Assembly (NCBI GenBank): GCA_902801765.1
Contig: CADCJO010000009.1
Span: 1-53,017 of the forward strand
Source of the DNA: an uncultured Eubacteriales bacterium
GTDB lineage: Bacteria; Bacillota; Clostridia; Christensenellales; Aristaeellaceae
Direction: 5' to 3'
DNA length: 53,017 nt
Of the stretch, positions 1 through 9,601 are shown piece by piece; the first letter of the stretch is position 1; every line of letters begins with the position of its first letter. The notes below the pieces were generated by a model, which was not told the origin of the DNA, did not search any database, and worked only from the letters and a program-made list of their open reading frames with translations. A program made the position numbers and the translations under genes.

Positions 1-21
1 AGTAATATCGCCAGGTGTGGG

Positions 22-72
22 TCCAGGGTCCTCAGGACCCTGGTTGGGGCCTGGGGCGAACAGCCCCAGCGG
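22..72. repeat. Dispersed intergenic palindrome (GGGTCC/CAGCCCC type)
   Basis: Two consecutive short dyads are seen, one around CAGGGTCCTCAGGACCCTG and one around CTGGGGCGAACAGCCCCAG. Related paired dyads recur at about 2257-2315, 2597-2665, 6562-6600 and 6690-6722. They lie only between genes and look like a REP-type family native to this genome. No gene is seen in bases 1-150. Confidence 0.6.
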
Positions 73-153
73 TTCCCTTAGTGAATTAAAGTGCCCTTTC
101 AGTCAGTGATAGACTGCACAACCATTGTATACAAAAATCTTCCGTTTTCCGGG

Positions 154-182
154 TTGACAATGGATGCCTTATCCCTTATACT
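154..182 (+). promoter_or_regulatory. Sigma-A promoter of the ABC exporter leader
   Basis: TTGACA at 154-159, a 17-nt spacer, and TATACT at 177-182. The -35 is a perfect consensus match and the -10 differs at one position. The predicted start is near 189, giving an untranslated and leader-ORF region of about 250 nt before the first transporter gene. Confidence 0.85.
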
Positions 183-218
183 GTAAACGAAATTTTGAGC
201 AGAAAGGAGGCCGCAAGG

Positions 219-338
219 ATGGCAATGTTCAATCGACTGAATCAGACCAGTTTGAACAATCAAGGGGCGAAGTCTGTCTTTCTGCCCGCGTTCCATGCAG
301 TTTTCTGCGCTTTTTTGCGGCCGCCTGTATGCTGTTAG
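219..338 (+). CDS. Short leader ORF (39 codons) upstream of the ABC exporter
   Basis: A strong AGGAGG at 205-210 sits 8 nt before ATG 219. The frame encodes 39 residues, starting MAMFNRLNQT and ending in tandem Cys codons before TAG. I see no domain or signal peptide. It lies between the promoter and an intrinsic terminator that precedes a heterodimeric multidrug exporter. This is the arrangement of Bacillus subtilis bmrB-bmrC-bmrD, where translation of BmrB controls transcription attenuation. The sequence itself is not recognisably BmrB, so the role as a regulatory leader peptide is inferred from position. The last codons overlap a segment (332-336) that could pair with the 5' arm of the terminator. 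Confidence 0.65.
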   Translation: MAMFNRLNQTSLNNQGAKSVFLPAFHAVFCAFLRPPVCC

Positions 339-365
339 CGTTTTATAACGCATAAATGCACGCGC

Positions 366-405
366 AACAGGTCATGGGCTGCGAAAGCCGATGGCCTGTT
401 TTTTT
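366..405 (+). terminator. Intrinsic terminator/attenuator in the exporter leader
   Basis: AACAGG (366-371) pairs with CCTGTT (395-400). The stem continues through CAT/ATG and an inner GGCT/AGCC, with a GCGAA loop and a T-run to 405. It lies 28 nt after the leader stop codon and 31 nt before the transporter ATG, so it acts inside the transcription unit. CTGTT at 332-336 could compete for AACAG (366-370) as an antiterminator. Confidence 0.75.
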
Positions 406-436
406 GCATTCTTTTGTACCAAAGGAGGAATTCAAC

Positions 437-2251
437 ATGCAGCGTCAATATCCGCACATGATGCGGAAGCTGATTCGGGACAACGCCTGGCATTTCGCCG
501 CGGCGCTGGGGTGCACGGTGATCACCGTGGCGATCGAGTTCATCACGCCGGTGCTGCTGGCCGAAACGCTGGATTATTATTTGCAGGGCAAGCCCAGCCG
601 GATGCCGGGGTTTGTCAACACCTGGGTCAATTCCCTGGGTGGGCCGGAGTTCATGGCCCGCAACCTGTGGATCGTGGGGCTCATGCTGGTGGGGCTGAAT
701 ATCCTCAGCGGCGTATTCGGCTTCGGAAAGGGCCGGGCCCAGGCCGTGGCGGGAGAAAACGTGAGCCTCACCCTGCGCGAAAGCCTGTACGGCCACATTC
801 AGCGCCTGCCTTTTTCCTATCATGTGAAGGCCGAAACGGGCGACCTGGTGCAGCGCTGCACCAGTGACGTGGAAACGGTGCGCCGATTCCTCAGCATGCA
901 GCTCATGCAGGTGGTGAACGCCCTGCTGGCCATCACCATCGCGCTGGTGTACCTGTTCCGGGAAAACGTGAAAATCACGCTCATCAGCATGATCATGATT
1001 CCGGGGCTGTTCCTGTTCGCCTGGCTGTTCTTCCGCTGGGTCATCAAAAACTTCCGCCTGTCCGACGAAGCCGAGGGCAAGATGAGCGCCGTTCTGCAGG
1101 AGAACCTCACCGGCGTGCGGGTGGTGCGCGCCTTCGGACAGCAGGAATACGAGGTGGAAAAGTTCGAGAAGGTCTCCGCTGACTTCCGGAAAAAGACCTT
1201 CAAGCTCTGCAACCTGCTGGCTGTGTACTGGGCCACCAGCGATTTCATGTCCATGACCCAGTCCATGATCACCCTGCTGGCCTGCGTGTACTTCGCCATT
1301 CAAGGCGAAATCACCGTGGGCGGGCTGATCATCTTTACCACCTACATTTGGAAGCTGCTCTGGCCCATCCGTCAGCTGGGCCGCATCCTGAGCGACGCAG
1401 GCAAGAGCAAGGTGGCCATGGACCGCATCCAGGAAATCCTGGGCGTGCCCGAGGAACCGGAGGAGCCCGACGCCAAGAAACCGCCGCTCAAGGGCGACAT
1501 CGTGTTCGACCACGTTTCCTTCGGCTATGGGTCAGACCGCGACGTGCTCAGCGACATGAGCTTCACCATCCCCGCCGGGAAAACCGTCGCCATCCTTGGC
1601 GCGACGGGCAGCGGAAAATCCACCGTGGTGCATCTGATTCAGCGCCTGTTCGACGTGGAGCGGGGCGAAATCCGCATCGGCGGCGTGCCCATCAACGAAA
1701 TCGACCGGTACTACCTGCGGTCGCGGGTGGGCCTGGTCTTGCAGGAGCCCTTCCTCTATTCCAAGACGCTGAAAGAAAACGTCGCCATTGCCCGGAAGAA
1801 CGCCACGGATGCGGAAATCGACCGGGCCGTCACCGACGCGGCGGCGAAGGAATTCATCTTAGACAGCGACAAGGGCTTCGATACCCTGGTGGGCGAGCGG
1901 GGCGTGACCCTGTCCGGCGGGCAGAAGCAGCGCGTCGCCATCGCCCGGACGCTGATGAAGGAGAACGACATTCTGATCTTTGACGATTCTCTGTCCGCCG
2001 TGGACACCGAAACCGACGCCCAAATCCGCGCCGCCCTGAAACAGCGCAGCAAGGATACCACCACCATCATTATCAGCCACCGCATCGTGACGCTTTCCCA
2101 GGCCGATCTGATCCTGGTGATGGAGGACGGCAAGGTGACCCAGCAGGGCACCCACGACGAACTCATCCACCAGAGCGGACTGTACAGCAAAATCTTCAAT
2201 ATCCAGACCGCGCTGGAGGAAGAATTCAAAGCCGAAAAAAAAGCAGGATAA
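437..2251 (+). CDS. Heterodimeric multidrug ABC exporter, degenerate-site half (BmrC-like)
   Basis: 604 residues: an N-terminal six-helix exporter membrane domain (about 20-310), then a nucleotide-binding domain (about 345-590). Walker A is GATGSGKST and the signature is canonical LSGGQKQR. Walker B is followed by Asp (ILIFDDSLSAVD) where a catalytic Glu is usual. This is the hallmark of the degenerate half of asymmetric heterodimers such as BmrCD and TM287/288. ATG 437 is chosen because AGGAGG lies 10 nt upstream. Its partner is the next gene. It likely exports drugs or other amphipathic compounds at the membrane. It is controlled by the promoter, leader ORF and terminator upstream. Confidence 0.9.
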   Translation: MQRQYPHMMRKLIRDNAWHFAAALGCTVITVAIEFITPVLLAETLDYYLQGKPSRMPGFVNTWVNSLGGPEFMARNLWIVGLMLVGLNILSGVFGFGKGRAQAVAGENVSLTLRESLYGHIQRLPFSYHVKAETGDLVQRCTSDVETVRRFLSMQLMQVVNALLAITIALVYLFRENVKITLISMIMIPGLFLFAWLFFRWVIKNFRLSDEAEGKMSAVLQENLTGVRVVRAFGQQEYEVEKFEKVSADFRKKTFKLCNLLAVYWATSDFMSMTQSMITLLACVYFAIQGEITVGGLIIFTTYIWKLLWPIRQLGRILSDAGKSKVAMDRIQEILGVPEEPEEPDAKKPPLKGDIVFDHVSFGYGSDRDVLSDMSFTIPAGKTVAILGATGSGKSTVVHLIQRLFDVERGEIRIGGVPINEIDRYYLRSRVGLVLQEPFLYSKTLKENVAIARKNATDAEIDRAVTDAAAKEFILDSDKGFDTLVGERGVTLSGGQKQRVAIARTLMKENDILIFDDSLSAVDTETDAQIRAALKQRSKDTTTIIISHRIVTLSQADLILVMEDGKVTQQGTHDELIHQSGLYSKIFNIQTALEEEFKAEKKAG

Positions 2252-2716
2252 AGGAAACTGGGGCTATGCGCCCCAGGCCCGCACCAGGGGCGTGGCGCCC
2301 CTGGACCCGCACGTGCGGATCATGCTTGATGAAAAACTTGAAGTTGGTTCCCGCAGTTCCTTGGACAAATACGACAACCATGCTTAGTAGCGGTGTATTT
2401 CTGGCCCGGCGTCCTTTGGACGCCAACCCGGATGCTGAGCATCCGGGGAAAGCCAGGAAAAAACCGCAGGGGAAAGTATACTTTCCCCCTCGGATTTTTC
2501 CTGGCTTTCCAGGGCCAGAACCTTCCTGACTTTTCGCAACTCCAGCGCAACAGGCGAAGGTTGTTTTCTCTTCCCGATTTGCGTGTTCGCCTAAATGGGT
2601 CCAGGGGGCGAAGTCCCCTGGTTCAGGTCTGGGGCGAACAGCCCCAGCAGTCCCAATGTTTTGACGTTTTTATCTTTTTTTTCTGAATCGAATGATGATA
2701 AGGAAGTGGTTCCATC
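2252..2716. repeat. Intergenic block of palindromes between the two exporter genes
   Basis: No gene is seen in these 465 nt. At 2257-2320 there are paired dyads (GGGGC...GCCCC, CCAGGGGC...GCCCCTGG). At about 2450-2515 there is a long inverted repeat with a GGGGAAAGTATACTTTCCCC core and outer arms GGAAAGCCAGG/CCTGGCTTTCC. At 2597-2665 there is another pair of the family seen at 22-72. The gap is unusually long for two subunits of one heterodimer, and the hairpins may lower read-through or act on mRNA stability. Confidence 0.6.
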
Positions 2717-4567
2717 ATGCAGCAAATTGAAGAAAAGGACTACACCCAACGGTTTTCTCTGACCCTGTGGAAGAAAATCCTGCGCTACGCCAAGGAATAC
2801 CACAAGGACTTATATAAGCTGATGGTGGTCATGGGCATCACGGCGGGCTGCGACGTGATCTTCCCGCTGATGACCACCTACGCCATCGACCATTTCATCC
2901 CCACCCTGACCCGCCCCGGCACCATGGAGGGCGTGCCGATGTTCGTCATCATGTATGTGCTGGTGCTGCTGGTCCAGGTGGCCGCGATCTATTACTTCCT
3001 GTACCTGGGCGGCAAGATCGAGGTCGGCGTGTGCTACACCATCCGCAAACAGGCCTTCCGCAAACTGCAGGAACTGCCCTTCTCCTATTATGACCGGATG
3101 CCTGTGGGCTACCTCATGAGCCGCATGACCAGCGACACCCAGCGACTGGGGGAGACCATCGGCTGGTCCCTGCTGGACCTGGCCTGGGGCGGCGTGATGA
3201 TCGTGGCAACGAGTGCCGCCATGTTCGCCCACAACGTGAAGCTCACCCTGATGGTGCTGCTGGTGGTGCCGCCGCTGGCGATCGTCAGCTGGTGGTTCCA
3301 GCAGAAGATTCTGAAATCCTACCGCGCCGTGCGCAAGACCAACAGCCAGATCACCGGCGCGTTCAACGAGGGCATCATGGGGGCAAAGACCACCAAGACC
3401 CTGGTACGCGAGGAGCAGAACATGCAGGAGTTCACCGTCCTGACCAAGGAAATGAAGCGCTCCTCCGTCCGCGCGGCGTCCCTGTCGGCGGTGTATCTGC
3501 CCATCGTGGTGGCCTTGGGTTCCCTGGCGACGGCCTATGCCCTGTGGAAAGGCGGTCATGAGGTGCTGATCGGCGGCATGACCCTGGGCGTGCTGCAATT
3601 GTTTGTCAATTATACCATTCAGTTTTTCGAGCCCATCCGCAACATCGCCAACGTATTCGCGGAATTGCAGTCCGCTCAGGCCGCGGCGGAGCGGGTGCTG
3701 ACGCTGCTGGAAACGGAGCCGGACATTGTGGATTCCCCCGAGGTGGAGGCGGTGTTCGGCGACAACTTCCACCCGAAGAAGGAAAACTGGCCCGCCCTGC
3801 GGGGCGACGTGGAGTTCTGCCACGTGGATTTCCAGTACAAGGAAGGCGAAAAGGTGCTTTCCGACTTTAACCTCAAAATCAAAGCGGGGGAGACCATCGC
3901 CCTGGTGGGTCCGACGGGCGCGGGAAAATCCACGGTGGTGAATCTGATCTGCCGGTTCTACGAGCCCACGGCGGGCGAAATCAAAATCGACGGGGTCAAC
4001 TACAAGGAGCGCAGCCAGCTTTGGCTGCAAAGCAACCTGGGCTACGTGCTTCAGGAGCCGCGCCTCTTTTCCGGCACTGTGCGGGATAACATCCGCTACG
4101 CCCGCCTGAACGCCTCCGACGAGGAAGTGGAGGAAGCCGCGCAGCTGGTGAACGCCGAGCCTTTCATCCTGAAAATGGACAAGGGCTACGATTCCGACGT
4201 GGGCGAGGGCGGCAGCCGCCTGTCCACCGGCGAAAAGCAGCTGATTTCCTTTGCCCGCGCCATCCTGGCCGACCCGCGCATTTTCGTGCTGGACGAGGCC
4301 ACCTCCTCCGTGGACACCCAGACCGAACAGATTATCCAGAACGCCATCGCCAAAGTGCTGCACGGCCGCACCTCCTTCATCATCGCCCACCGCCTGTCCA
4401 CCGTCCGCACCGCCGACCGCATCCTGGTGATCGACGACGGCAAGATCAAGGAAATGGGCACCCACCAGGAGCTGCTGCGGCAGAAGGGCGCGTATTACAA
4501 GCTCTACACCAACCAGTTCCAGGAGGAACAGGCCATGGAGATCCTGGGCCGGACGGAAAGCGCATAA
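2717..4567 (+). CDS. Heterodimeric multidrug ABC exporter, catalytic half (BmrD-like)
   Basis: 616 residues: an exporter-type membrane domain (about 30-330) and a nucleotide-binding domain (about 370-600). Walker A is GPTGAGKST and Walker B has the catalytic Glu (IFVLDEATSSVD). The signature is altered to LSTGEKQL. In the heterodimer, the missing Glu of the upstream subunit and this altered signature form the same, degenerate ATP site, while the other site is complete. The two genes are therefore a genuine pair despite the 465-nt gap. Start ATG 2717 follows an AAGGAAGTGG purine stretch. Confidence 0.9.
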   Translation: MQQIEEKDYTQRFSLTLWKKILRYAKEYHKDLYKLMVVMGITAGCDVIFPLMTTYAIDHFIPTLTRPGTMEGVPMFVIMYVLVLLVQVAAIYYFLYLGGKIEVGVCYTIRKQAFRKLQELPFSYYDRMPVGYLMSRMTSDTQRLGETIGWSLLDLAWGGVMIVATSAAMFAHNVKLTLMVLLVVPPLAIVSWWFQQKILKSYRAVRKTNSQITGAFNEGIMGAKTTKTLVREEQNMQEFTVLTKEMKRSSVRAASLSAVYLPIVVALGSLATAYALWKGGHEVLIGGMTLGVLQLFVNYTIQFFEPIRNIANVFAELQSAQAAAERVLTLLETEPDIVDSPEVEAVFGDNFHPKKENWPALRGDVEFCHVDFQYKEGEKVLSDFNLKIKAGETIALVGPTGAGKSTVVNLICRFYEPTAGEIKIDGVNYKERSQLWLQSNLGYVLQEPRLFSGTVRDNIRYARLNASDEEVEEAAQLVNAEPFILKMDKGYDSDVGEGGSRLSTGEKQLISFARAILADPRIFVLDEATSSVDTQTEQIIQNAIAKVLHGRTSFIIAHRLSTVRTADRILVIDDGKIKEMGTHQELLRQKGAYYKLYTNQFQEEQAMEILGRTESA

Positions 4568-4580
4568 TCGTCAACCCTGA

Positions 4581-6038
<1,458 letters not shown>

Positions 6039-6063
6039 TTCCTTTCACTGATTCAATCTATCT

Positions 6064-6094
6064 ACGCCGGGAAAATTGCTCCCCGGCGTTTTTT
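6064..6094 (+). terminator. Terminator of gdhA
   Basis: ACGCCGGG (6064-6071) pairs with CCCGGCGT (6082-6089) around a short loop, followed by TTTTTT. It lies 26 nt after the stop codon. Confidence 0.9.
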
Positions 6095-6133
6095 ATATAT
6101 GGAATTCTTTTCGACTTCTATACTCTTAATAGT

Positions 6134-7285
6134 TAATACTAAACTCAATCTAAAACTATATCATCTTTGGGTGTCTTTTACGCCATGGCGTTGCTTCATT
6201 CCGGTCAACGTAGCGCTGCTACGCCTCCCTCCCCTGAACCAGGAGATTTCATCTCCTGGACCTCAATAGCGGATTTAGCTTGAGTTGGAAAAACTGCTTG
6301 CTTTCCGCTGATACTGGGAAGAACGCGGAAGTCTGACATGAGGCCGTTGTGCTTCTGGCCCAGCGGATGAATCGCCGATGACCGCCTGTGGCGGGAATTT
6401 CATCGGCGATGAAATCAGGCGAAACGAGCAATGTCCGCATGAAGCGGACTTGCGACGATTGTTTTCCCAGGCTTTCTTGGGCCAGAAGCCCTCAAACTTT
6501 TTGTATCCCCATCGCGTCAGGCGGAGCTTGTCCGCTTATCCCAACCACGTCATTTCGCCAGTTGCGGAACCAGGGGGATCATCCCCCCTGGCGCAGGACG
6601 AACCGCCGATGACCGCCTGTGGCTGAATTCTCATCGGCGGTGAGATCAGCCGAAACAAGCAATGTCCGTAGGACTTGCGCCGATTGAGGCTGCGGATCTG
6701 GGGGCGCGCAGCCCCCGGTGTTATATTCTCTGCGCACTACCTAAATCCCTTTATAAAAATGAAACAGATTTAGATGGTTCACGGCTCTATTTGGGAAAAT
6801 AGAAGAAAAACGAAAGAAACAGCATTGATGTAATATTCTGATTTTCCACAACAGGAAAACCTATATTGGAAAAGCCAAGATTGGCTTTTCCAATATAGGC
6901 AATGTGGATATTTGCTATCTGCACCTTTCACACAGCATTTTGTCGAATTAACCGATCTGGAATAGGAAGCATAAAAACGATATGGCAATATCAGGTATCC
7001 TATCTTTTTCTGAAAGATGGCATCTCCTTCCGGTGTTGCCTTGAAGCTGTAGTTATACTAGGGAGTGTTCACACTACCCGAAAAGAGCTGATTCTGAGCA
7101 GTTTTTTCGTCAGACAAGGCGCATTTCCGCAGGAATACTGGCGGTATTTCAAGGAAATGCAACGCAGTATGACGGAAAATCAGCCAGAATTCAACCTTTG
7201 AAAAGGGAGGCGTAGCAGCGCTACGTTAACCGGAACGAAGCAACGCCTGGACTAAAAAGACGCCCATAGATTCAATATCTTAGAC
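6134..7285. repeat. 1.15-kb non-coding element bounded by long inverted repeats
   Basis: The left end (6134-6230) and right end (about 7206-7280, inverted) share roughly 70 nt including GGCGTTGCTTC, AACGTAGCGCTGCTACG and CCTCCC. Inside are two direct copies (about 6364-6464 and 6595-6690) of a segment with GCCGATGACCGCCTGTGGC and AGCAATGTCCG. A further copy of both modules closes the window at 52764-53017. No convincing gene is seen; short open frames here lack ribosome binding sites and family resemblance. It looks like a MITE or REP mosaic without a transposase. Confidence 0.6.
6860..6899. repeat. Perfect 19-bp inverted repeat
   Basis: The arm at 6860-6878 (CCTATATTGGAAAAGCCAA) is repeated inverted without mismatch at 6881-6899, with only 2 nt between. 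It lies in an AT-richer stretch (about 6730-7150) that differs in composition from its neighbours. No T-run follows, so it is not a typical terminator. Confidence 0.85.
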
Positions 7286-7336
7286 ACGATTTAATATTCA
7301 TCGTGTATTTTTCTTTTCTGCCATCATGCTCTCCTA

Positions 7337-7930
7337 AGGCGCGTTAGTAACAAAGCCGATATTGCCATTCAGCCAGCAGTACGCTTCCAGCGCGTCGATG
7401 CCGGCAGCGGCCAGCGCGGTTTCATCCTCGCCAGACGGGCCCATCACGTTCTTCGCAAAGCGCACAAAGCGCCAGGCACAGGAAGGATCTTTCTTCAAGA
7501 TATGACGCATCCAGCAGGGTGTGAGAATCGCAAGCCTGACACCGTGGGTAATGTCATAATAGGCGAAAGCTCATGCTCCATAGCGTGGCAGGGCCAGCCG
7601 GTATCCTGCTTGTCGTATTCCGGAATACCAGAGCAGGCCACGGACGAGACTGCCATCAGATTGGCGCGAGCCTCGTAATTGTCCGGTTCCCTGATGGCTA
7701 TGGGGCAGTATTTTTCCAACGTGCGCAGGATGGTTTCCGCGATGCCGTCGGAAAGGGCTCCGTCCTGGAAAAATAGCCATCAAAGATGTGGCTCATGATA
7801 TCGGCGGAGCCGGCAGTGGTCTGATACGCCAAAACGGAGAAGGTATACGTCAGGTCACAGATGGACACAGCGGGATAGGTGCACTCAAATTCAATTTTCC
7901 TGCTTCCCATTGCTGTCAACAGGCAAGGCA
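7337..7930 (-). pseudogene. Remnant of iron-containing alcohol dehydrogenase (butanol dehydrogenase-like)
   Basis: Successive minus-strand segments in different frames match the BDH-like iron alcohol dehydrogenases: DLTYTFSVLAYQTTAGSADI followed by MSHIFDGYF (about 7780-7865), then NYEARANLMAVSS and the metal-site segment AMEHELS (about 7565-7690), then THGVRLAIL and a C-terminus near 7340. At least two frameshifts separate them, and the N-terminal Rossmann half (about 170 residues) is absent. It is a dead gene next to the live fermentative adhE/hydrogenase island. From 7931 to 8020 nothing but weak dyads is seen. Confidence 0.75.
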
Positions 7931-8020
7931 AATCAAAACGAAGTCTCGCTGTGAAAAAAGCGAGCCTTTATTGATGGTTATTCCTAGCGGCAGTATGCTA
8001 TGCCGCCAGAAAAAACTCAG

Positions 8021-9442
8021 TTATTGAAGGGGCGCGATGGCGTCCAGAATGGTCTTTTCCAGGGCTTCCCGGCCGTAGCTGTCCACGGCGGCTTTGTTCT
8101 TTTCGCCGTGGGTCAGGTTGCCCGCACCGCCGATGCAGCCGTTCACGCAGGCCATACCCTCGATGAAATTGGCGTCCAAAGCGTTCCGGCTCTTTTTGAG
8201 CAGCGCCATGCGGCATTCCTCGATGCCGTCGCAGGCGCAGGCCTTCAGCTGGAAGTCGTCCAAATGCTGTTCCTTGAGGCCCTCGGCCACGGCGTCGGAC
8301 AGACCGCCGCTTCGGGCAAAGATGCGGCCAAAGTAGCTGGCGTTGTCCAGCACGTCTTCGGGCAGAGTGGTAATGTCGATGTCCCGGCTGTCCAGCAGCG
8401 CCTGCAATTCCTCAAAGGTGATAGCGGCGTCTACATAGGGCTTCACATCGTCCAATTGCACTTCGGCCTTTTTGGCGGTGCAGGGGCCGATGAAGACGAC
8501 TTTCACGTTTTCCTCATGTTCCTTGATGTACTTGGCGATGGTGGCCATGGGCGACAGATTGTGGGAGATATAGGGCACCAGCGCGGGGAAAGCGGTTTTG
8601 ACGTAGCGCACGAAAGCCGGGCAGCAGGAGGATGTCAGGAAGCCTTTTTCGGTCAGTTCCTTGGATTCCGCCTGGGCCACCATATCCGCCCCCAGGGCGG
8701 CTTCCACCACGGTGTAGAAGCCCAGCTCCTTGATGCCGGTGATCACCTGGCCCAGCTTAGCGTAATTGAGCTGGCTGCCGATGGCGGGCGCCACCAGGGC
8801 ATAAACCTTGTACTTCGTATTCCCCTGGCTCTTTTTCAGCATGTCGATCACGTTGATGATGAAGGACCGGTCGCTGATCGCGCCGAATGGGCACTGATAC
8901 ACGCACGCGCCGCACTGGATGCACTTTTCGTCATCGATCTTGGCGGCGTTGTCCTCGTTGATGGAAATGGCCTTGATCTTGCAGGCGTTCTGGCAGGGGC
9001 GCTTGCGGTTGACGATGGCGCTGTAGGGGCACACCTTGGCGCACTGGCCGCACTCGACGCACTTGGTTTTGTCGATGTGCGCCTCGTGGTTGTGGTCAAA
9101 GGAGATCGCGCCGCGGCGGCAGGCGTCCTCGCACCGGTGGGCCAGACAGCCCCGGCAGGAATCAGTCACCTGATAGCCCAAGGCGGGACAGTCGTCGCAG
9201 GCAATGTCGATCACGTTGATGATGTTGCCGGTGTTGCCGCCGCCCATGGCCAATTTCACGCGCTCGGCCAGGATGGCCCGCTCCTTGTATACGCAGCAGC
9301 GCATGGTGGGCACTTTGCCGGGCACGATCATTATGGGAATATCCAGCACGTTGTCCAGCAGCGTATCGTTCCAAGCCTGGCGCGCCACCTCCCGCAGTAC
9401 CTTGTATTTCAGGTATTGTACTTTTGTGTCAAATTTATGCAT
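8021..9442 (-). CDS. [FeFe] hydrogenase, group B-like, with ferredoxin domains
   Basis: 473 residues. Cys-rich clusters at about 82-108 and two ferredoxin-type motifs ([12 protein letters not shown] 128-139, [12 protein letters not shown] 174-185) precede the H-cluster domain. H-cluster loops: L1 TSSCCPAFV (270-278), L2 GPCTAKKAE (319-327), L3 EGMACVNGC (428-436). L1 differs from the TSCSPGW of typical group A enzymes and matches the monomeric group B pattern. It would couple ferredoxin with H2 formation or uptake in the cytoplasm. GGAG lies before ATG 9442. It is last in the redox island, downstream of the sensory hydrogenase and phosphatase, after a 159-nt gap holding a palindromic repeat. 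Group assignment is by motif only. Confidence 0.88.
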   Translation of the reverse strand: MHKFDTKVQYLKYKVLREVARQAWNDTLLDNVLDIPIMIVPGKVPTMRCCVYKERAILAERVKLAMGGGNTGNIINVIDIACDDCPALGYQVTDSCRGCLAHRCEDACRRGAISFDHNHEAHIDKTKCVECGQCAKVCPYSAIVNRKRPCQNACKIKAISINEDNAAKIDDEKCIQCGACVYQCPFGAISDRSFIINVIDMLKKSQGNTKYKVYALVAPAIGSQLNYAKLGQVITGIKELGFYTVVEAALGADMVAQAESKELTEKGFLTSSCCPAFVRYVKTAFPALVPYISHNLSPMATIAKYIKEHEENVKVVFIGPCTAKKAEVQLDDVKPYVDAAITFEELQALLDSRDIDITTLPEDVLDNASYFGRIFARSGGLSDAVAEGLKEQHLDDFQLKACACDGIEECRMALLKKSRNALDANFIEGMACVNGCIGGAGNLTHGEKNKAAVDSYGREALEKTILDAIAPLQ

Positions 9443-9487
9443 AAGTTTTACTCCATATGCTTTAAATGTTTGTATCCTTTACGGCTT

Positions 9488-9594
9488 TCTCGGAAGGGGG
9501 TCTGGGGGGAACCGCTCTTAGCCTTCCCCTTTAGGGGAAGGTGGCCCATAGGGCCGGATGAGGTTTCCCAAAGAGCGGTTCCCCCCAGGAAACT
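9488..9594. repeat. Dispersed palindrome family (GGGGGAACC...GGTTCCCCC)
   Basis: GGGGGGAACCGCTCTT (about 9505-9520) is repeated inverted as AAGAGCGGTTCCCCCC (about 9581-9596), around an inner hairpin CCTTCCCC/GGGGAAGG. The same outer arms and a CGGAAGGGGGTCTGG lead occur at 24285-24352 and 37268-37326. All copies are between genes. It could fold in the phosphatase-hydrogenase intergenic RNA. Confidence 0.75.
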
Positions 9595-9601
9595 CCGTTC
9601 C

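Noticed and set aside
366-405. Riboswitch in the exporter leader
   Set aside because: A single terminator stem after a translated leader ORF explains the region; no known aptamer core was recognised.
2810-4465. Long antisense open frame opposite the second exporter subunit
   Set aside because: His/Gln-rich translation typical of the shadow of a GC-rich gene, no ribosome binding site, and the plus-strand ABC protein is certain. The same applies to long antisense frames opposite gdhA, adhE, the Dpp genes and the GH20 gene.
6364-6690. Repeated units that could look like a CRISPR array
   Set aside because: Only two direct copies about 230 nt apart, with no regular spacers and no cas genes; they are modules of a dispersed repeat.
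6902-7201. Possible 99-codon gene in the AT-rich core of the repeat element
   Set aside because: No ribosome binding site, no recognisable family, and its start overlaps a region dominated by an inverted repeat.
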